64,000 bases of DNA. Origin: a secondary endosymbiont of Ctenarytaina eucalypti (GTDB taxonomy: Bacteria > Pseudomonadota > Gammaproteobacteria > Enterobacterales > Enterobacteriaceae). The notes beneath the pieces were generated by a model, which did no database searches, was not told the origin of the DNA, and saw nothing but the letters and a program-made list of their open reading frames with translations. Shown piece after piece: positions 11,948-22,426 of the stretch; the first letter of the stretch is position 1; each line of letters starts with the position of its first letter. Location: assembly GCF_000287335.1 (NCBI RefSeq), contig NC_018419.1, positions 434,001 through 498,000 on the forward strand, in the 5' to 3' direction. The position numbers and the translations under genes are program-made.

Positions 11948-13384
11948 AGTAAAGTTCAGTCATGCTTATGCTATAGAAAATCTATAATTTGAAACAACTC
12001 ACACCAACCTACAAATCTTAATAGAAATGAATAGTGACGTGCGGCGCGACCCCGCTAAACAGTCGGAAAAAACTACGACTGATGTGGTTTGATTAACTAA
12101 TTCGGACGAGTTACCGCTCATGCTATATTGAAAAGATCATTGTTTTTCCCTGAAACCAGGTGATGAAGGTACCGATACCGAAGCCTAACTGCGGTGTCGT
12201 GCTTTAGGTAGCTAATGACAACTGCGCAGCAGTCGCTCATTACCTAGCCGGAAGCAGGATAGATTCGCAGGGATAATGAATACTTATGTCAGCGCGCGAA
12301 GGTTTAAATGCTTATTTTCAATCCGTACATGCTCTACATGCCCCCAAAAAATTGATATCTACCCTGGACTACATATGGTAATGATCGATCAGGTGCTCGT
12401 TGCGCAGTGACTGACGAGTACAGTACTTATGAAAAAACATTCACCTGCAACAATACTCACCAGCCAAAATAGCAGATGCGAAAAATCTATGATAAAAAGC
12501 ATAAAAACGGAACGCAGCACTTTACTGAAAAAATAAAGCTTATTATATAAATACTGCTTTGACTTCTCTGCCATGAAGAGCCGATTGACTAGGACAGGAA
12601 ACTACATCCTGCAGGTGTATCTAGTCCCGTATGGTTGTCGCGTTGTGATCACGCGGATAGAGAAAAAATCATATCTTTTATTAGGTTGCGCTACTTTTTA
12701 AGATAGGATTTGATGCCTATATTGCCAAAAATAGGAATTAATTTACTTTATTACGTTAGCTATCGTATCTAGTAACTGTTTTAAAAAATATTTTATTTTT
12801 ATCAGATAATTGACTCAATTCATTTTTAAGCAATCTGCTTATAATGTTAGAATAAATTGTTCATAAATGCACCGTAAATATCTAGAGCTATCTAGTAAAA
12901 ACTGCATGGCGGCGTCAGAGTCGCACTTTAACTTCCAGTAATATATGCAGGGATCAATGTGCAGTTTTGATATGCCGACTTGACGCATGCCCTTCTACGA
13001 ACAGTAGACGCGTCGCACTAAAGAAACATATAGCAAGCCATAATGCTCTTCTCTCGTTCCCAAAAACCTCTCAATTCTATCAACATTAACATTCTTTTCC
13101 CACTAGAGAAAATTTGTTAAATACATTAGCGTCACTATCGATATGCAAATTTCTTAAATCGATAATCCTCTATTTAACATCCTGCCCCTGCTAACTTTCA
13201 CAGCATTTTTTGTATCATGCATTTAATAATGCATATTGGGACATTAATTTAACCTCACCTCATCTTGTCAGAGATGGACCCTAGTCTCTATAATTACAGA
13301 ATTATATTTGTTCATTTCTGTATAGAGGGTTGACTTTTCCCGCCGTCACAGATTCATCTCCATGACAGTTAGCAGGAGTTTTTA
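11948..13384. other. Gene-free stretch where rlpA and dacA would be expected
   Basis: About 1.4 kb without a supportable gene. In E. coli rlpA and dacA occupy this place between mrdB and ybeD, so erosion of both is likely, though I could not recognise any of their motifs. An imperfect hairpin lies at about 12206-12245 (AGGTA..AATGA, then ACTGC-GCA-GCAGT, then TCATTACCT). The last 60 bases hold a possible weak promoter (TTGACT at 13330) for ybeD. Confidence 0.65.
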
Positions 13385-13648
13385 TTGAAAACCAAACTGC
13401 ATGAATTGCTAGAATTTCCATGTTTTTTTACCTATAAAGTCATAGGTATGGCTCAGGTAGAATTAGTTTCTCAAGTAGTACAAGTAGTACAGCAGCACGC
13501 CCCAGGCAATTATGCTCCGAAAATTACACCTAGCAGAAAAGGTCATTACCATTCCCTTTCTATTACCATTACAGCTACACACATCGAACAGGTAGAGAGG
13601 CTGTACTCAGCGCTTGGGAAGATAGATATCGTACGTATAGTATTATAA
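13385..13648 (+). CDS. ybeD: YbeD/DUF493 family small protein
   Basis: This 87-residue protein belongs to the YbeD family, an ACT-like small alpha/beta fold whose molecular role is not firmly known. The length and most residues match E. coli YbeD, including [13 protein letters not shown] and the C-terminal [24 protein letters not shown]. The start codon is TTG, preceded by AGGAG with a 6-base gap, which supports this start. It lies 14 bases before lipB. That neighbourhood is conserved in enterobacteria and has long suggested a link to lipoate metabolism, but this is inference. Confidence 0.95.
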   Translation: MKTKLHELLEFPCFFTYKVIGMAQVELVSQVVQVVQQHAPGNYAPKITPSRKGHYHSLSITITATHIEQVERLYSALGKIDIVRIVL

Positions 13649-13662
13649 GATCGGAGCTCATT

Positions 13663-14322
13663 ATGTTAGAGAGTTTTGTGATTCGTCAACTGGGTTTACA
13701 GCCTTATGAAAAAGTGGTGCGAGCCATGCGCCGCTTCACAGATGATCGCAAGGCTAGCAGTACCGATGAGATATGGCTAGTACAACATCCGCAGGTTTTT
13801 ACCCAAGGACTGGCTGGTAAGGCCGAACATTTACTGCAGCCAGGTAGTATTCCGGTCATACAAAGCGATCGTGGAGGGCAGGTAACCTTTCATGGCCCGG
13901 GACAACAGGTGATGTATATTCTGTTGGACCTACGGCGCTTCCAGTTGGAAGCTCGAGGCCTGATTACGCAGCTCGAGAGCACAGTTATATCCACCCTCGC
14001 GCACTTTTCTATTTCCGCCCACACCATCGCCCAAGCACGTGGTGTCTACGTCAGCGCTGATAAAATATGTTCGCTCGCTTTACGTATCCGAAAGCACTAT
14101 TCCTTCCATGGGCTCGCGTTAAACGTGGATATGGATCTATCGCCTTTTCTTCGCATCAACCCCTGTGGCTATCCCGGCTTGCGAATGACTCAGGTGAGTG
14201 ATCTAGCCCCCGGTAACGGTATTGATGATGTAGCACCAGTGCTGCTCGCACAATTTCTTCACCTTTTGAATGCCCGTAGCAGCTCAATACAGGACTGGGA
14301 TCCCACGCAGTACGATACGTGA
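13663..14322 (+). CDS. lipB: Octanoyl-[acyl carrier protein]:protein N-octanoyltransferase
   Basis: LipB moves octanoyl groups from acyl carrier protein to lipoyl domains of dehydrogenase E2 subunits and GcvH, the first step of lipoate synthesis. The protein has 219 residues (E. coli 213). The catalytic lysine in [13 protein letters not shown] and the acyl-thioester cysteine in NPCGYPG are present. The signature [19 protein letters not shown] is intact. The gene sits between ybeD and lipA as in E. coli, although the intervening E. coli gene ybeF is gone. An upstream GGAG supports the ATG at 13663. Confidence 0.97.
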   Translation: MLESFVIRQLGLQPYEKVVRAMRRFTDDRKASSTDEIWLVQHPQVFTQGLAGKAEHLLQPGSIPVIQSDRGGQVTFHGPGQQVMYILLDLRRFQLEARGLITQLESTVISTLAHFSISAHTIAQARGVYVSADKICSLALRIRKHYSFHGLALNVDMDLSPFLRINPCGYPGLRMTQVSDLAPGNGIDDVAPVLLAQFLHLLNARSSSIQDWDPTQYDT

Positions 14323-14499
14323 GCCTATGAAAGTATAAAAGCTACTATTCGCGCAGTATTGAACTCATCAGGACATCTTCTTCGTTCACTATTTTTAAAG
14401 AAAAAGTTATACTAACCCTGATAATCGTGTGATGTTTACGTAACAGGCGGATAACGCAATCTTTAGTCTATCGCATTCTGGCTTGGAGCTCTAGCATCT

Positions 14500-15465
14500 A
14501 TGAATAAACCGATACAGATAAAGCGTGGTATAAAATACCTTGATGCTGAAAAAATGGCTTTAATTCCCATCACAACCATCGCATTCGAGCATCAGGAAAT
14601 CTTGCGCAAACCAACCTGGATGAAAATTAAACTACCCTCGGACTTGAGTCGTATTCATCAACTCAAGTCCGTCATGCGTAAAAACAATCTTCATTCGGTC
14701 TGCGAAGAAGCCTCTTGCCCAAACTTAACAGAATGCTTTAACCGTGGCACCGCCACTTTTATGATCTTGGGAGTAATCTGCACCCGGCGTTGCCCGTTCT
14801 GTGATGTAGCACACGGGCGCCCGTTGCCCCCAGATACCAGTGAGCCAGAAAAACTAGCGCAAACCATAGTCGATATGGGACTGCGCTATGTCGTGGTGAC
14901 GTCCGTTGATCGCGATGATTTGCGTGACGGAGGTGCCCAGCATTTTGCCAATTGCATTAGTGCAATTCGGAATAAAAATCCTCTTATTCATATTGAAACC
15001 TTAGCGCCGGACTTCCGTGGCTGTATGACCCGCGCGCTGGAGATAATAACTACCGCGCCGCCTGATGTTTTTAATCACAATCTTGAAAATGTGCCACGTC
15101 TATATCGCCAGGTCCGCCCAGGCGCCAACTATCACCATTCGCTTAAGTTGCTTGAAAATTTCAAGACCGCCAACCCGCATCTACCAACTAAATCCGGTCT
15201 GATGGTCGGACTAGGTGAAACCAACTCTGAAATTATTGAAGTAATGCGAGATATACATCGTCATGGTGTGACGATGCTAACGCTAGGCCAATATCTTCAA
15301 CCTAGTCGCTATCATTTACCGGTTAAACGCTATGTCAGCCCGCGGGAATTTCTCGAGATGAAGCAAGAAGCGCTGTCGATTGGATTTACCCATGTTGCAT
15401 CTGGGCCCTTCGTGCGCTCATCATATTATGCAGAGTTGCAAGTTAAAGGTATCGAAGTTAAATAA
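14500..15465 (+). CDS. lipA: Lipoyl synthase (radical SAM)
   Basis: LipA inserts two sulfur atoms into protein-bound octanoyl groups to make lipoyl cofactors, using S-adenosylmethionine and two 4Fe-4S clusters. It has 321 residues, identical in length to E. coli. The auxiliary-cluster cysteines ([12 protein letters not shown], about 68-79), the radical [11 protein letters not shown] motif (about 94-101) and the C-terminal RSSY serine ligand are all present. It depends on Fe-S supply, here presumably the suf genes at 37-42.6 kb. It lies 177 bases after lipB; a GGAG is present but spaced rather far from the ATG. Confidence 0.98.
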   Translation: MNKPIQIKRGIKYLDAEKMALIPITTIAFEHQEILRKPTWMKIKLPSDLSRIHQLKSVMRKNNLHSVCEEASCPNLTECFNRGTATFMILGVICTRRCPFCDVAHGRPLPPDTSEPEKLAQTIVDMGLRYVVVTSVDRDDLRDGGAQHFANCISAIRNKNPLIHIETLAPDFRGCMTRALEIITTAPPDVFNHNLENVPRLYRQVRPGANYHHSLKLLENFKTANPHLPTKSGLMVGLGETNSEIIEVMRDIHRHGVTMLTLGQYLQPSRYHLPVKRYVSPREFLEMKQEALSIGFTHVASGPFVRSSYYAELQVKGIEVK

Positions 15466-15994
15466 GTGGCGGAGATGAGCTCCCAGAAAGTGGAATGATT
15501 TTCAGTATTTAGCTTGTGTACATAACAGCAGTTTCAAGAGCTGTTTCTGAAACAGCCTGAAAGGTCAGGTAATGTCATGTCAAAAATACCAGCATAGCGA
15601 AAATGACTATCAGGAGATGAGGGGCGCTGTGCTACTCATTAATTTCTCTGTTTACTTGCTTAGGCAGCAGTAGCAGCACAGATACTCGAGCTTTTTCAGG
15701 CTGAGGAGCATAAGATTACTAAAATTTAGAAAGCGTAGAAGGCCTATCATTGTTGTCATAATGCTATTTAAGGAAGATAATTAAAGATGTTTACCAATGC
15801 GGTGCTATAAGCAGTGTTTCTGCAGTCATCATATGTGCTTAACCACTTAGTTATCATCACAATATGCTCAGAAGTGATGATAACTAAATCATAAATAAGA
15901 CTCAGATCTTGTAGGGAAGTTAATACACAGACTTTATAACAACATAAAGCTTTCACTGCTTTGATAATATAATGTAAATTATTGACCATAATAT
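15466..15994. other. Gene-free spacer between lipA and tRNA-Ser
   Basis: About 530 bases without a gene. It contains a perfect short palindrome GCTGTTTC-T-GAAACAGC at 15540-15556, about 75 bases after lipA. This could form a hairpin in the lipA 3' region, but there is no T-run after it, so calling it a terminator is not justified. Confidence 0.6.
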
Positions 15995-16079
15995 CGGAGG
16001 AGGTGAGATTCGAACTCACGAAAGGTTACCCTTCGCCGGTTTTCAAGACCGGTGCCTTCAACCACTCAGCCACACCTCC
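15995..16079 (-). tRNA. serT: tRNA-Ser, anticodon UGA
   Basis: An 85-base cloverleaf on the minus strand. The D-arm is serine-type, the anticodon loop is CTTGAAA with TGA, the long variable arm is CGAAGGG-TAA-CCTTTCG, and the T-arm is GTGAG-TTCGAAT-CTCAC. It resembles E. coli serT closely. Two features are odd. The 3' end is not followed by CCA (the next bases are ATA), so a CCA-adding enzyme is needed. The acceptor stem also has a U-U mismatch at position 6-67, where E. coli has a U-G pair. It reads UCA and, by wobble, other UCN codons. Confidence 0.95.
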
Positions 16080-18030
16080 AAAGAACATAAAGACAAACAA
16101 AATTATACCGGTTGTAAACCCCACGTTTCGCTATTGTGAACGGTAAACATCACTTCGCTTTACACTAAAGAGCAGATAATTTCAAACATCAAACATTAAA
16201 ACGCTCCTTGTCTCATCGCATAGTGTTAATTTTAATACATGACGCTCTATGAAAAACAAAGTTAAAACTCCTGATTCTTGCTTGCTACTTAGGACGAGGC
16301 GCGCAAGAAAGGCGCCACTCACTCTAATAGAGTAAATACATGCGTCAGCGATTAGCTACATGCACAGATAAAACTGATCTTGAAGAACATGATGCACTCG
16401 GATCTGGTTAGATAGAGTTATCAGAGGCACTTTTTAGCCTGGCAATAAAGGCGTAACGGGCTCAGAGTGACTACATTGTTCAATTTATCAAGTTTCTGCC
16501 AAATTTCAGGACGATTTTTACTCAGCGCAACGAAAAGTTTATGAATCTCAGTAAATACATTTAATGTACGGTGACGTTTCACTCATTCCATCATTGAATA
16601 AAGTGCACCTTGACCATTACTAGCGCTATCTTATAGTCACGTAGACTCAAGAAATGACGCTAAAATTTTTTCATAAGCTTTCAGATATCTGGTAGCATCG
16701 ATTGCTCTGCTACCGTTTTTCTCTAAAGATCATTACAACAACTTAAATGCTGATTAATAGCCACGTTGTTACGCTGACCAGCGTGATTTTTCAAAAACTT
16801 AGATAAACTTAGATAGACTTCACTTCCCTCTTCATTTCCAACAGGAAGAGTAGTCTGGAACAGTAATATATATTGTAAAAACGTTATCTACCCCCTAGCT
16901 GTATTATCTTCTTTGTAAAATCAGACAAAGTTTGCGCATCTTCATTGTAGCAGTGAAATCGATTAATAGATAGATAGTTTCATAAATCTCGCCATCAACT
17001 ACGGGATAGGATATGTGCCACACTATATATATCTCTACACTAGGGGCTCATCTCAGAGCGTTTCGATCTTTCTTCAATAAACATATGGCAGCATGTGCTA
17101 TCTGTTTTAATTTTGAGATATACTATGTTGGCTCGCACGCTGTAAAAAAAATACTCTTTCAGATTTGTAGCTGTTCTAGAAATTTAAAAATCGAGTAAAT
17201 AAATCTCTATCTCATTCAGCACTAGCAGCGAACAATGCTATTTGAGAGTTTTTATTGAGAACAATTTGATAGATATAAACTTTTGATTTTTAATCAAAAC
17301 CATATGATGTCCCAATAAATAGATGAAGCTGATTTAGTAAATACTGAACATATTATCTTATTCAATACATCAAGATGGTAAAAATCATCTGGTGCTCCTG
17401 ATCACAAAAAAAGCGCCCCTGATTCCGAAGACGCCCCCTCATCTGAGTCGTAGACTCCCTGGAAACACAGGGAGAGATACTAGCTACCTATATTTAGGAT
17501 ACACTTAAACATTCTATTCACCATTCCATATGATTGAGCAGAATCACGCGATTGATCAAGGATCATCTAAGTACCCTCAATCATACCTCAAAAAAAATTA
17601 GATGACCGCTCCCAGAAGCGGTCATCTTTCTTTGTCAAAAACCTCGGGGTATTTTATAAATTTAGATAACCATAATTCGCAATCAAGTGAGAACGCGGAA
17701 AGCGTCAAGGTGCGCGTTACCTAATCCACCTATTAGAAATACTGGACACCACCACCCGTATCACATAAAAGCATTCTGCTAGCGCATGCGCTTTTGCTTA
17801 ATAATGTTCTTTAACATCAAAGCACTTCCGGGTGGCTGCGAAAGCCTTTTAATTCATTCTCTAAGTGTATCCCCTCTGGAAAAAATCATTAGAAAATCGC
17901 TAACGCTGACGTCATAGCGCCCCTCATAAAACCAATGTGTACGGCGCGTTCCGTGTCACAGCACATAGATAAAGCGCCGTATATTGTTATAGTAAGAATA
18001 TCAATCCTCTCTTTATAATCTTAATCCTAA
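16080..18030. other. Gene-free stretch between tRNA-Ser and panC
   Basis: About 1.95 kb with no supportable gene. Structures seen are: a 7-bp perfect hairpin at 17455-17474 (CTCCCTG-GAAACA-CAGGGAG), a strong 11-bp terminator-like hairpin at 17600-17627, and an 8-bp inverted repeat TACGGCGC/GCGCCGTA at 17940-17981 just beyond the panC stop. panD, which is near panBC in many enterobacteria, is not present. Confidence 0.7.
17600..17627. terminator. Orphan bidirectional terminator-like hairpin
   Basis: A perfect 11-bp stem (AGATGACCGCT / AGCGGTCATCT) with the loop CCCAGA. It is followed on the + strand by TTCTTTG, and preceded by a run of seven A plus ATT, which gives a good T-tract on the minus strand. 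No intact gene lies within 400 bases, so it is probably the preserved terminator of a lost gene, or it ends transcription running out of panC from the right. Confidence 0.65.
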
Positions 18031-18894
18031 TTACTTTGATGCAATAAGGTCGACTTGCGCATTATCGATTAGTCGCACATTACCGAGCCAGGCGCTGAAT
18101 AATACCACAGCCTTTCGGCTGTCTATTTTTAATGGCTGCAATGTTTCTGTATCTCGGATTGCCAGCATATCGGGCCTGATACCGCGCTGCAGCAATTGCG
18201 CAGCCGCGGTCGCTAATAGATGATCCGTATGCCTTTCCCCGGCTCTTAACTGCTCAACTAATTGCATGAGCACCTGGTAAAGCAGCGGTGCTAGGTGACG
18301 CTCTGCAGGATTTAGATATTTATTACGCGAACTACATGCGAGTCCATCGGCATCACGAACCGTTGGTACACCAATAATTTCAATATCATAGTTCATGTCT
18401 CTTACGAATTGACGAATAAGAGCTAACTGTTGAAAGTCTTTTTCACCAAAGCAGGCCAGGTCCGGCTGGACTACATTAAATAGTTTGCTAACAATAGTAG
18501 CCACACCGCGAAAATGGCCTGGCCGACTTTCGCCCTCTAGAATATTAGCGAAGCGCGGTACCTCTAAGAAGGTATGACCAGAAAAACCTTCAGGATACAT
18601 CGCAGAGGTCGGCGGGACAAAGACCATATCTACACCGCAACAAGTCAATTTTTCACAGTCTTCCCGTAGCGTCCGTGGATAGGCTGCTAAGTCTTCGTCT
18701 CGATCAAACTGCATGGGATTGACGAAAACGCTAACCACTACCTTGTCATTTTTGCTAGCACGAGCAGCGTTAATAAGCCTCATGTGTCCTTCATGCAAAT
18801 TGCCCATGGTCGGGATGAGAGCAATGCGTTTATGGTCTTGACGCCATTGTTGAATTGTTTGACGCAGAATCATGGGCCATTTAATCATCAGCAT
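18031..18894 (-). CDS. panC: Pantothenate synthetase (pantoate-beta-alanine ligase)
   Basis: PanC joins pantoate and beta-alanine with ATP to make pantothenate, the precursor of coenzyme A, in the cytosol. It has 287 residues (E. coli 283). The nucleotidyl-transferase signature [30 protein letters not shown] and the pantoate/ATP segment SSRNKYL are intact. It begins 11 bases after panB, so the two form an operon. Its beta-alanine would normally come from PanD, which is not in this window; the substrate may be imported from the host, or panD may lie elsewhere. Confidence 0.97.
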   Translation of the reverse strand: MLMIKWPMILRQTIQQWRQDHKRIALIPTMGNLHEGHMRLINAARASKNDKVVVSVFVNPMQFDRDEDLAAYPRTLREDCEKLTCCGVDMVFVPPTSAMYPEGFSGHTFLEVPRFANILEGESRPGHFRGVATIVSKLFNVVQPDLACFGEKDFQQLALIRQFVRDMNYDIEIIGVPTVRDADGLACSSRNKYLNPAERHLAPLLYQVLMQLVEQLRAGERHTDHLLATAAAQLLQRGIRPDMLAIRDTETLQPLKIDSRKAVVLFSAWLGNVRLIDNAQVDLIASK

Positions 18895-18905
18895 GCGAGT
18901 GTCCT

Positions 18906-19697
18906 TTATGAGTAAAAGCTGTGTTCTGCGGCGGGAAAATGTCCAGATTCAACCTCTTGCACATAGCGACGCACAGCAGTAGCAATATCCCCACCCGCCG
19001 AGAGAAAATTACTGGAGAAAGAGGGTGCGCTATCGCCGGTGATCCCAAGAGCATCCTGCATGACCAAGATCTGTCCATCGGTCACAGGGCCAGAGCCTAT
19101 TCCAATAACCGGAATGGTCAATGCCTGCGTGACTCGCTCCGCCAGTCCTACCAGCACGCACTCAAGTACCAGTAGCTGTGCACCAGCCTGCTCCAGCGAA
19201 AGCGCATCGGCTAGTAGTTGCTCCGCACCTGCAGGATCTCGACCTTGAACTTTATAGCCGCCAAAAATATTTACCGATTGCGGTGTCAAGCCAAGGTGTC
19301 CGCAAACAGGTACCGCCCGCTCGGTTAGACTGCTAACAATGTCCGTCAGCCATGCGCCTCCCTCCAGTTTTACCATGTTAGCACCCGCACGCATTAACGC
19401 TGCTGCATTCTCATAAGCTTGAAACGATGTCGCATAGCTCATAAAAGGTAGATCCGCAAGCAGAAAGCATGAGGGAGCGCCGCGGCGCACACAGTGTGTG
19501 TGATAAACGATATCTGCTACAGTAACTGGCAGCGTAGAGACATGACCCTGCATTGTCATGCCCAATGAATCGCCCACAAGCATGATCTCGACGCCCTGTT
19601 CAGCGAACAGGCGGGAAAATGCGGCATCGTAGGCAGTCATTGAAGCAAATTTTCGCTGTTGTTGCTTCCAGTTGCGTAAATGAGCAATGGTGGTCAT
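18906..19697 (-). CDS. panB: 3-methyl-2-oxobutanoate hydroxymethyltransferase
   Basis: PanB transfers a hydroxymethyl group from methylene-tetrahydrofolate to ketoisovalerate, giving ketopantoate, the first committed step to pantothenate. From the ATG at 19697 the protein is 263 residues (E. coli 264). The family motifs [35 protein letters not shown] and [14 protein letters not shown] are present. I prefer this start to one 30 bases upstream because MTTIAHL aligns with the E. coli N-terminus and AGAGG precedes it at suitable spacing. It is first in the panB-panC operon. Confidence 0.96.
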   Translation of the reverse strand: MTTIAHLRNWKQQQRKFASMTAYDAAFSRLFAEQGVEIMLVGDSLGMTMQGHVSTLPVTVADIVYHTHCVRRGAPSCFLLADLPFMSYATSFQAYENAAALMRAGANMVKLEGGAWLTDIVSSLTERAVPVCGHLGLTPQSVNIFGGYKVQGRDPAGAEQLLADALSLEQAGAQLLVLECVLVGLAERVTQALTIPVIGIGSGPVTDGQILVMQDALGITGDSAPSFSSNFLSAGGDIATAVRRYVQEVESGHFPAAEHSFYS

Positions 19698-19950
19698 AGT
19701 ATACAACCTCTGTACCGCAGGGGGCACCTGCTATTAGCTGAATGAATAGTGCTCATTTTAATAGAAGTGTTACCAGGGAGATAGCCATTTATCGAACATA
19801 AAATTTATGTCTGTGAATAAGACCTTCGCTTGCTTATACAGTGGCCCTGGAAAATGGGCTCTGCGGGGCTGTAGGCTATAAGCACGAGATGCCTTAGGGA
19901 AGCATCAGAGTATTGTCATTTTAGTTACCCCGCCACCTTACAAACCGCTA

Positions 19951-20514
19951 CTACTTCTCCCAATATCGAAGGCCGTTACGCGGCACCTGACGCAATCGTT
20001 CGGTTAACGCAACACCGCCGGGTAATAGCAGCTCCGGCTCACTCTCAAAAAGGGGATACAGCATGAATTCACGATTATGCATATCGTAATGCGGTACAGT
20101 TAAACGGGGTGTACCGATAATACGATCGCCAAAGAGCAAAATATCCAGATCCAGTGTGCGAGGTCCGAAACGAGACGTTTTCCGGGCACGTCCCTGACAT
20201 AATTCAATGGCCTGAGTGTAACTTAGTAGTGTGTCAGGTGTGAGGGTGGTGTCTAATGCTACGACGGCGTTCAAGAAATCGGGCTGATCCTTCGGGCCGA
20301 GAGGGCGACTGCGGTAGTAAGAGGAAACGTCAACAAGACGTGTTTTCGGCAGGCTGTCGAGCGCCTCGAGAGCAGCGCTTACCTGCTGAACCGGCCTAGA
20401 AAGATTGCTTCCTATCCCCAGCCAGACACGCTCTATGAGGCACTGTCCTGATTGGGCCGCCCGGCAGCGCGAACGAGTAAGAACTAACTGGTCATCAGCA
20501 AACGTAGTCAGCAT
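19951..20514 (-). CDS. folK: 2-amino-4-hydroxy-6-hydroxymethyldihydropteridine pyrophosphokinase
   Basis: FolK adds pyrophosphate to the pterin precursor of folate. [27 protein letters not shown] and [13 protein letters not shown], with its catalytic Asp pair, are all intact. The start is unclear. The family start falls at codon ATA, 20436-20434 ([12 protein letters not shown], 161 residues against 159 in E. coli), with AGGA nine bases upstream, as if an ATG had mutated to ATA. In-frame alternatives are ATG at 20514, used here (GGGG upstream, a 26-residue extension, overlapping pcnB by 20 bases), or GTG at 20538. The enzyme domain itself looks functional. It follows pcnB as in E. coli. Confidence 0.9.
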   Translation of the reverse strand: MLTTFADDQLVLTRSRCRAAQSGQCLIERVWLGIGSNLSRPVQQVSAALEALDSLPKTRLVDVSSYYRSRPLGPKDQPDFLNAVVALDTTLTPDTLLSYTQAIELCQGRARKTSRFGPRTLDLDILLFGDRIIGTPRLTVPHYDMHNREFMLYPLFESEPELLLPGGVALTERLRQVPRNGLRYWEK

Positions 20515-21829
20515 ATTTTTCCCCGCGGCGGTTCGCACTTAATTGAACCTCTCCCCACCATTGGCTCAGCCGCTGTAATTCAGCGTTATTTTCTACTTCA
20601 GCCCGAAGCATAAGCAAATCATAGGCCGCCTGGAATGTAGAATCTTCAGTTAGCTTATGAGGGTGCTTTCCCTGGCGACGTGATAGCCTCAGCTGTAGTT
20701 GCCAAATATCCCGCATTAGTACGGTTAATCGTTTGGGTATCGCTAGAGTACGGCATTGTTCGTCGAGAACATCGCTCATCGCTACCGCGAAAGCATTAAA
20801 ATAAGATAGGCCGCTACCCTGAGTAAGTTTCCGTGCATGCTCTAACAAAGGATACCAAAGCATGGCGGCAAATAATAAAGCCGGATTGATTTGCATATTA
20901 TTGTGAAAGCATTGATCTGTATTAGCTAGTACACGGGTCACCATATGCTCCATATAACTTTTACCGTGCTCAGTGAAATTACGGCTGATCAACGGGAAAA
21001 GCGGCTGGACAAGCTGGTATTCTCTCAGCAGACGATAGCTAGCTTGACCGTAGCCGGCCTGTAACAGCTTGAGTGCTTTTTCAAGTAGCCGCGCTGGGGG
21101 AATATCGCGTAACAAAGCAGCAAGCCGCGGGATCGGTTCCGCGGTTTCATGACTGATGCTCATCTTCAGCTTAGCTGCGAAGCGCACTGCGCGCAACATT
21201 CGGACCGGATCCTCTCGGTAACGGGTCTCCGGATCGCCAATAAGCCGAAGGGTGCCTTCCCTTAAATCTTTGAGTCCGCCAGTATAATCGCGCAAAGTAA
21301 AATCAGCCAAGCTGTAATACAAGCTATTCACAGAGAAGTCTCGGCGCTCGGCGTCTTCTTCAATGGATCCGAAAATATTATCACGCAGCAACATACCGTT
21401 ATGGTCGGTAAGAGCGGCAACCACCGATTCTCCCTTGGCCTCAAGAACCTGATGATGACCACGAAACGTAGCGACTTCGATAATTTCAGACCCGAACATA
21501 ACGTGCGCGAGGCGAAATCGCCTGCCAACCAGGCGACAGTTACGAAAAAGTTTACGCATCTGTTCTGGGGTGGCATTGGTAGTAATATCAAAGTCTTTAG
21601 GCTTTTTACCCAGCAGTAGATCGCGTACGCCACCGCCGACTAAATAGGCTTCGTATCCCGCTTTATTCAAGCGGTATAGTACCTTTAAAGCATTTGCACT
21701 AATCTCTTTACGAGAGATGGAGTGCTGGTTTCTCGGAATGATCGTCAATAGGCGTTGAGCCTTTGGCGCCGGTTCGGCGCGTTCAGGATTTCGTACCTTG
21801 CGAAAAACGTTAGATGCTCGGGTAAAAAT
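20495..21829 (-). CDS. pcnB: Poly(A) polymerase I with AUU start, C-terminal tail lost
   Basis: PAP I adds poly(A) tails to RNA 3' ends and promotes decay. The nucleotidyltransferase motif [19 protein letters not shown], with its Asp pair, and [11 protein letters not shown], with the third Asp, are intact. The region up to WWGEVQLSA follows E. coli closely. The start is placed at ATT (21829-21827), giving [12 protein letters not shown], because the E. coli gene is known to initiate at AUU and GAGGTG lies four bases upstream. A non-homologous upstream ATG (21868) would add 13 residues. The protein stops at [13 protein letters not shown] and lacks the roughly 30-residue arginine-rich end. PAP I and CCA-adding enzyme are relatives, but this is the PAP type. 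Confidence 0.94.
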   Translation of the reverse strand: MFTRASNVFRKVRNPERAEPAPKAQRLLTIIPRNQHSISRKEISANALKVLYRLNKAGYEAYLVGGGVRDLLLGKKPKDFDITTNATPEQMRKLFRNCRLVGRRFRLAHVMFGSEIIEVATFRGHHQVLEAKGESVVAALTDHNGMLLRDNIFGSIEEDAERRDFSVNSLYYSLADFTLRDYTGGLKDLREGTLRLIGDPETRYREDPVRMLRAVRFAAKLKMSISHETAEPIPRLAALLRDIPPARLLEKALKLLQAGYGQASYRLLREYQLVQPLFPLISRNFTEHGKSYMEHMVTRVLANTDQCFHNNMQINPALLFAAMLWYPLLEHARKLTQGSGLSYFNAFAVAMSDVLDEQCRTLAIPKRLTVLMRDIWQLQLRLSRRQGKHPHKLTEDSTFQAAYDLLMLRAEVENNAELQRLSQWWGEVQLSANRRGEKYADYVC

Positions 21830-21838
21830 ATTACACCT
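21827..21838 (-). promoter_or_regulatory. pcnB ribosome site with AUU start codon
   Basis: On the minus strand GAGGTG is followed by AAT-like spacing and then ATT as initiation codon. In E. coli pcnB the same codon is known to limit translation. Keeping both the Shine-Dalgarno and the AUU suggests the same low-level translational set point is used here. A TGTAAT spacer separates the GAG core from the codon. Confidence 0.75.
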
Positions 21839-22426
21839 CAATGGTAATAAATAAAAACAACGCAACAAAGCAACAAACGATAGCTCACCTCGTCAAGCTT
21901 AAGTGCTGAGGAAGTGACCAGCCCTTTCAGGACCGATCGATTCTGAAACAGCGTTAAGTAGCTAGTTGTACAGTAATTAATTTAACATGCACTCAAGACA
22001 TAATAGCGCGCCACGTTGGTGGCTACTAGTGTAACAGTAGTACCATTTTCCCTAGCAAGCTATCAGAAGAGCCGGCATCACGAGCACCAGCGCTAGGTAC
22101 GCGGTGATGCTGCTTTCCGGGCAATCTTGAAATACAGAGAACCGTCGTAGTTTTAGACAGAGGGAGATGCCCAGGGAGGGTCGGCGTTATAGCCTATGCG
22201 CAGCCCCTGCATCGACGCCCTTCCTACAAAAAGGGCATTTCTCACAACAACCTGCTGAACGCTACTAAAAGTAGTTGACATTAAAACGAGTAGAACGACA
22301 GAAAGAAACAAAGCGTTTTTCTAGCGCAAAGAGAGCTCTATCAGGCTGATAACAGTGTTGCCATCGCAGGTATCGCAATGTCTCATAATGCTTCGTCAGT
22401 AACAACCTAGCGCATCGATATGATAC
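21830..22426. other. Gene-free stretch where gluQRS would be expected
   Basis: About 0.6 kb between pcnB and dksA, the position of gluQ (glutamyl-Q tRNA-Asp synthetase) in E. coli, which is absent here. Two imperfect structures are visible: GCATCAC/GTGATGC at about 22074-22110, and a longer interrupted inverted repeat at about 22165-22242 (ATGCCC..AGGG.. against ..CCCTTCC..GGGCAT). No coding motif was recognised. Confidence 0.65.

Noticed and set aside
13176-13189. 14-base sequence AACATCCTGCCCCT also found at 25855-25868
   Set aside because: Matches of this length are expected several times by chance in 64 kb; flanks do not match.
17401-17440. A-run followed by GC-rich bases as terminator
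   Set aside because: The G-rich and C-rich segments are not reverse complements, so no stem forms.
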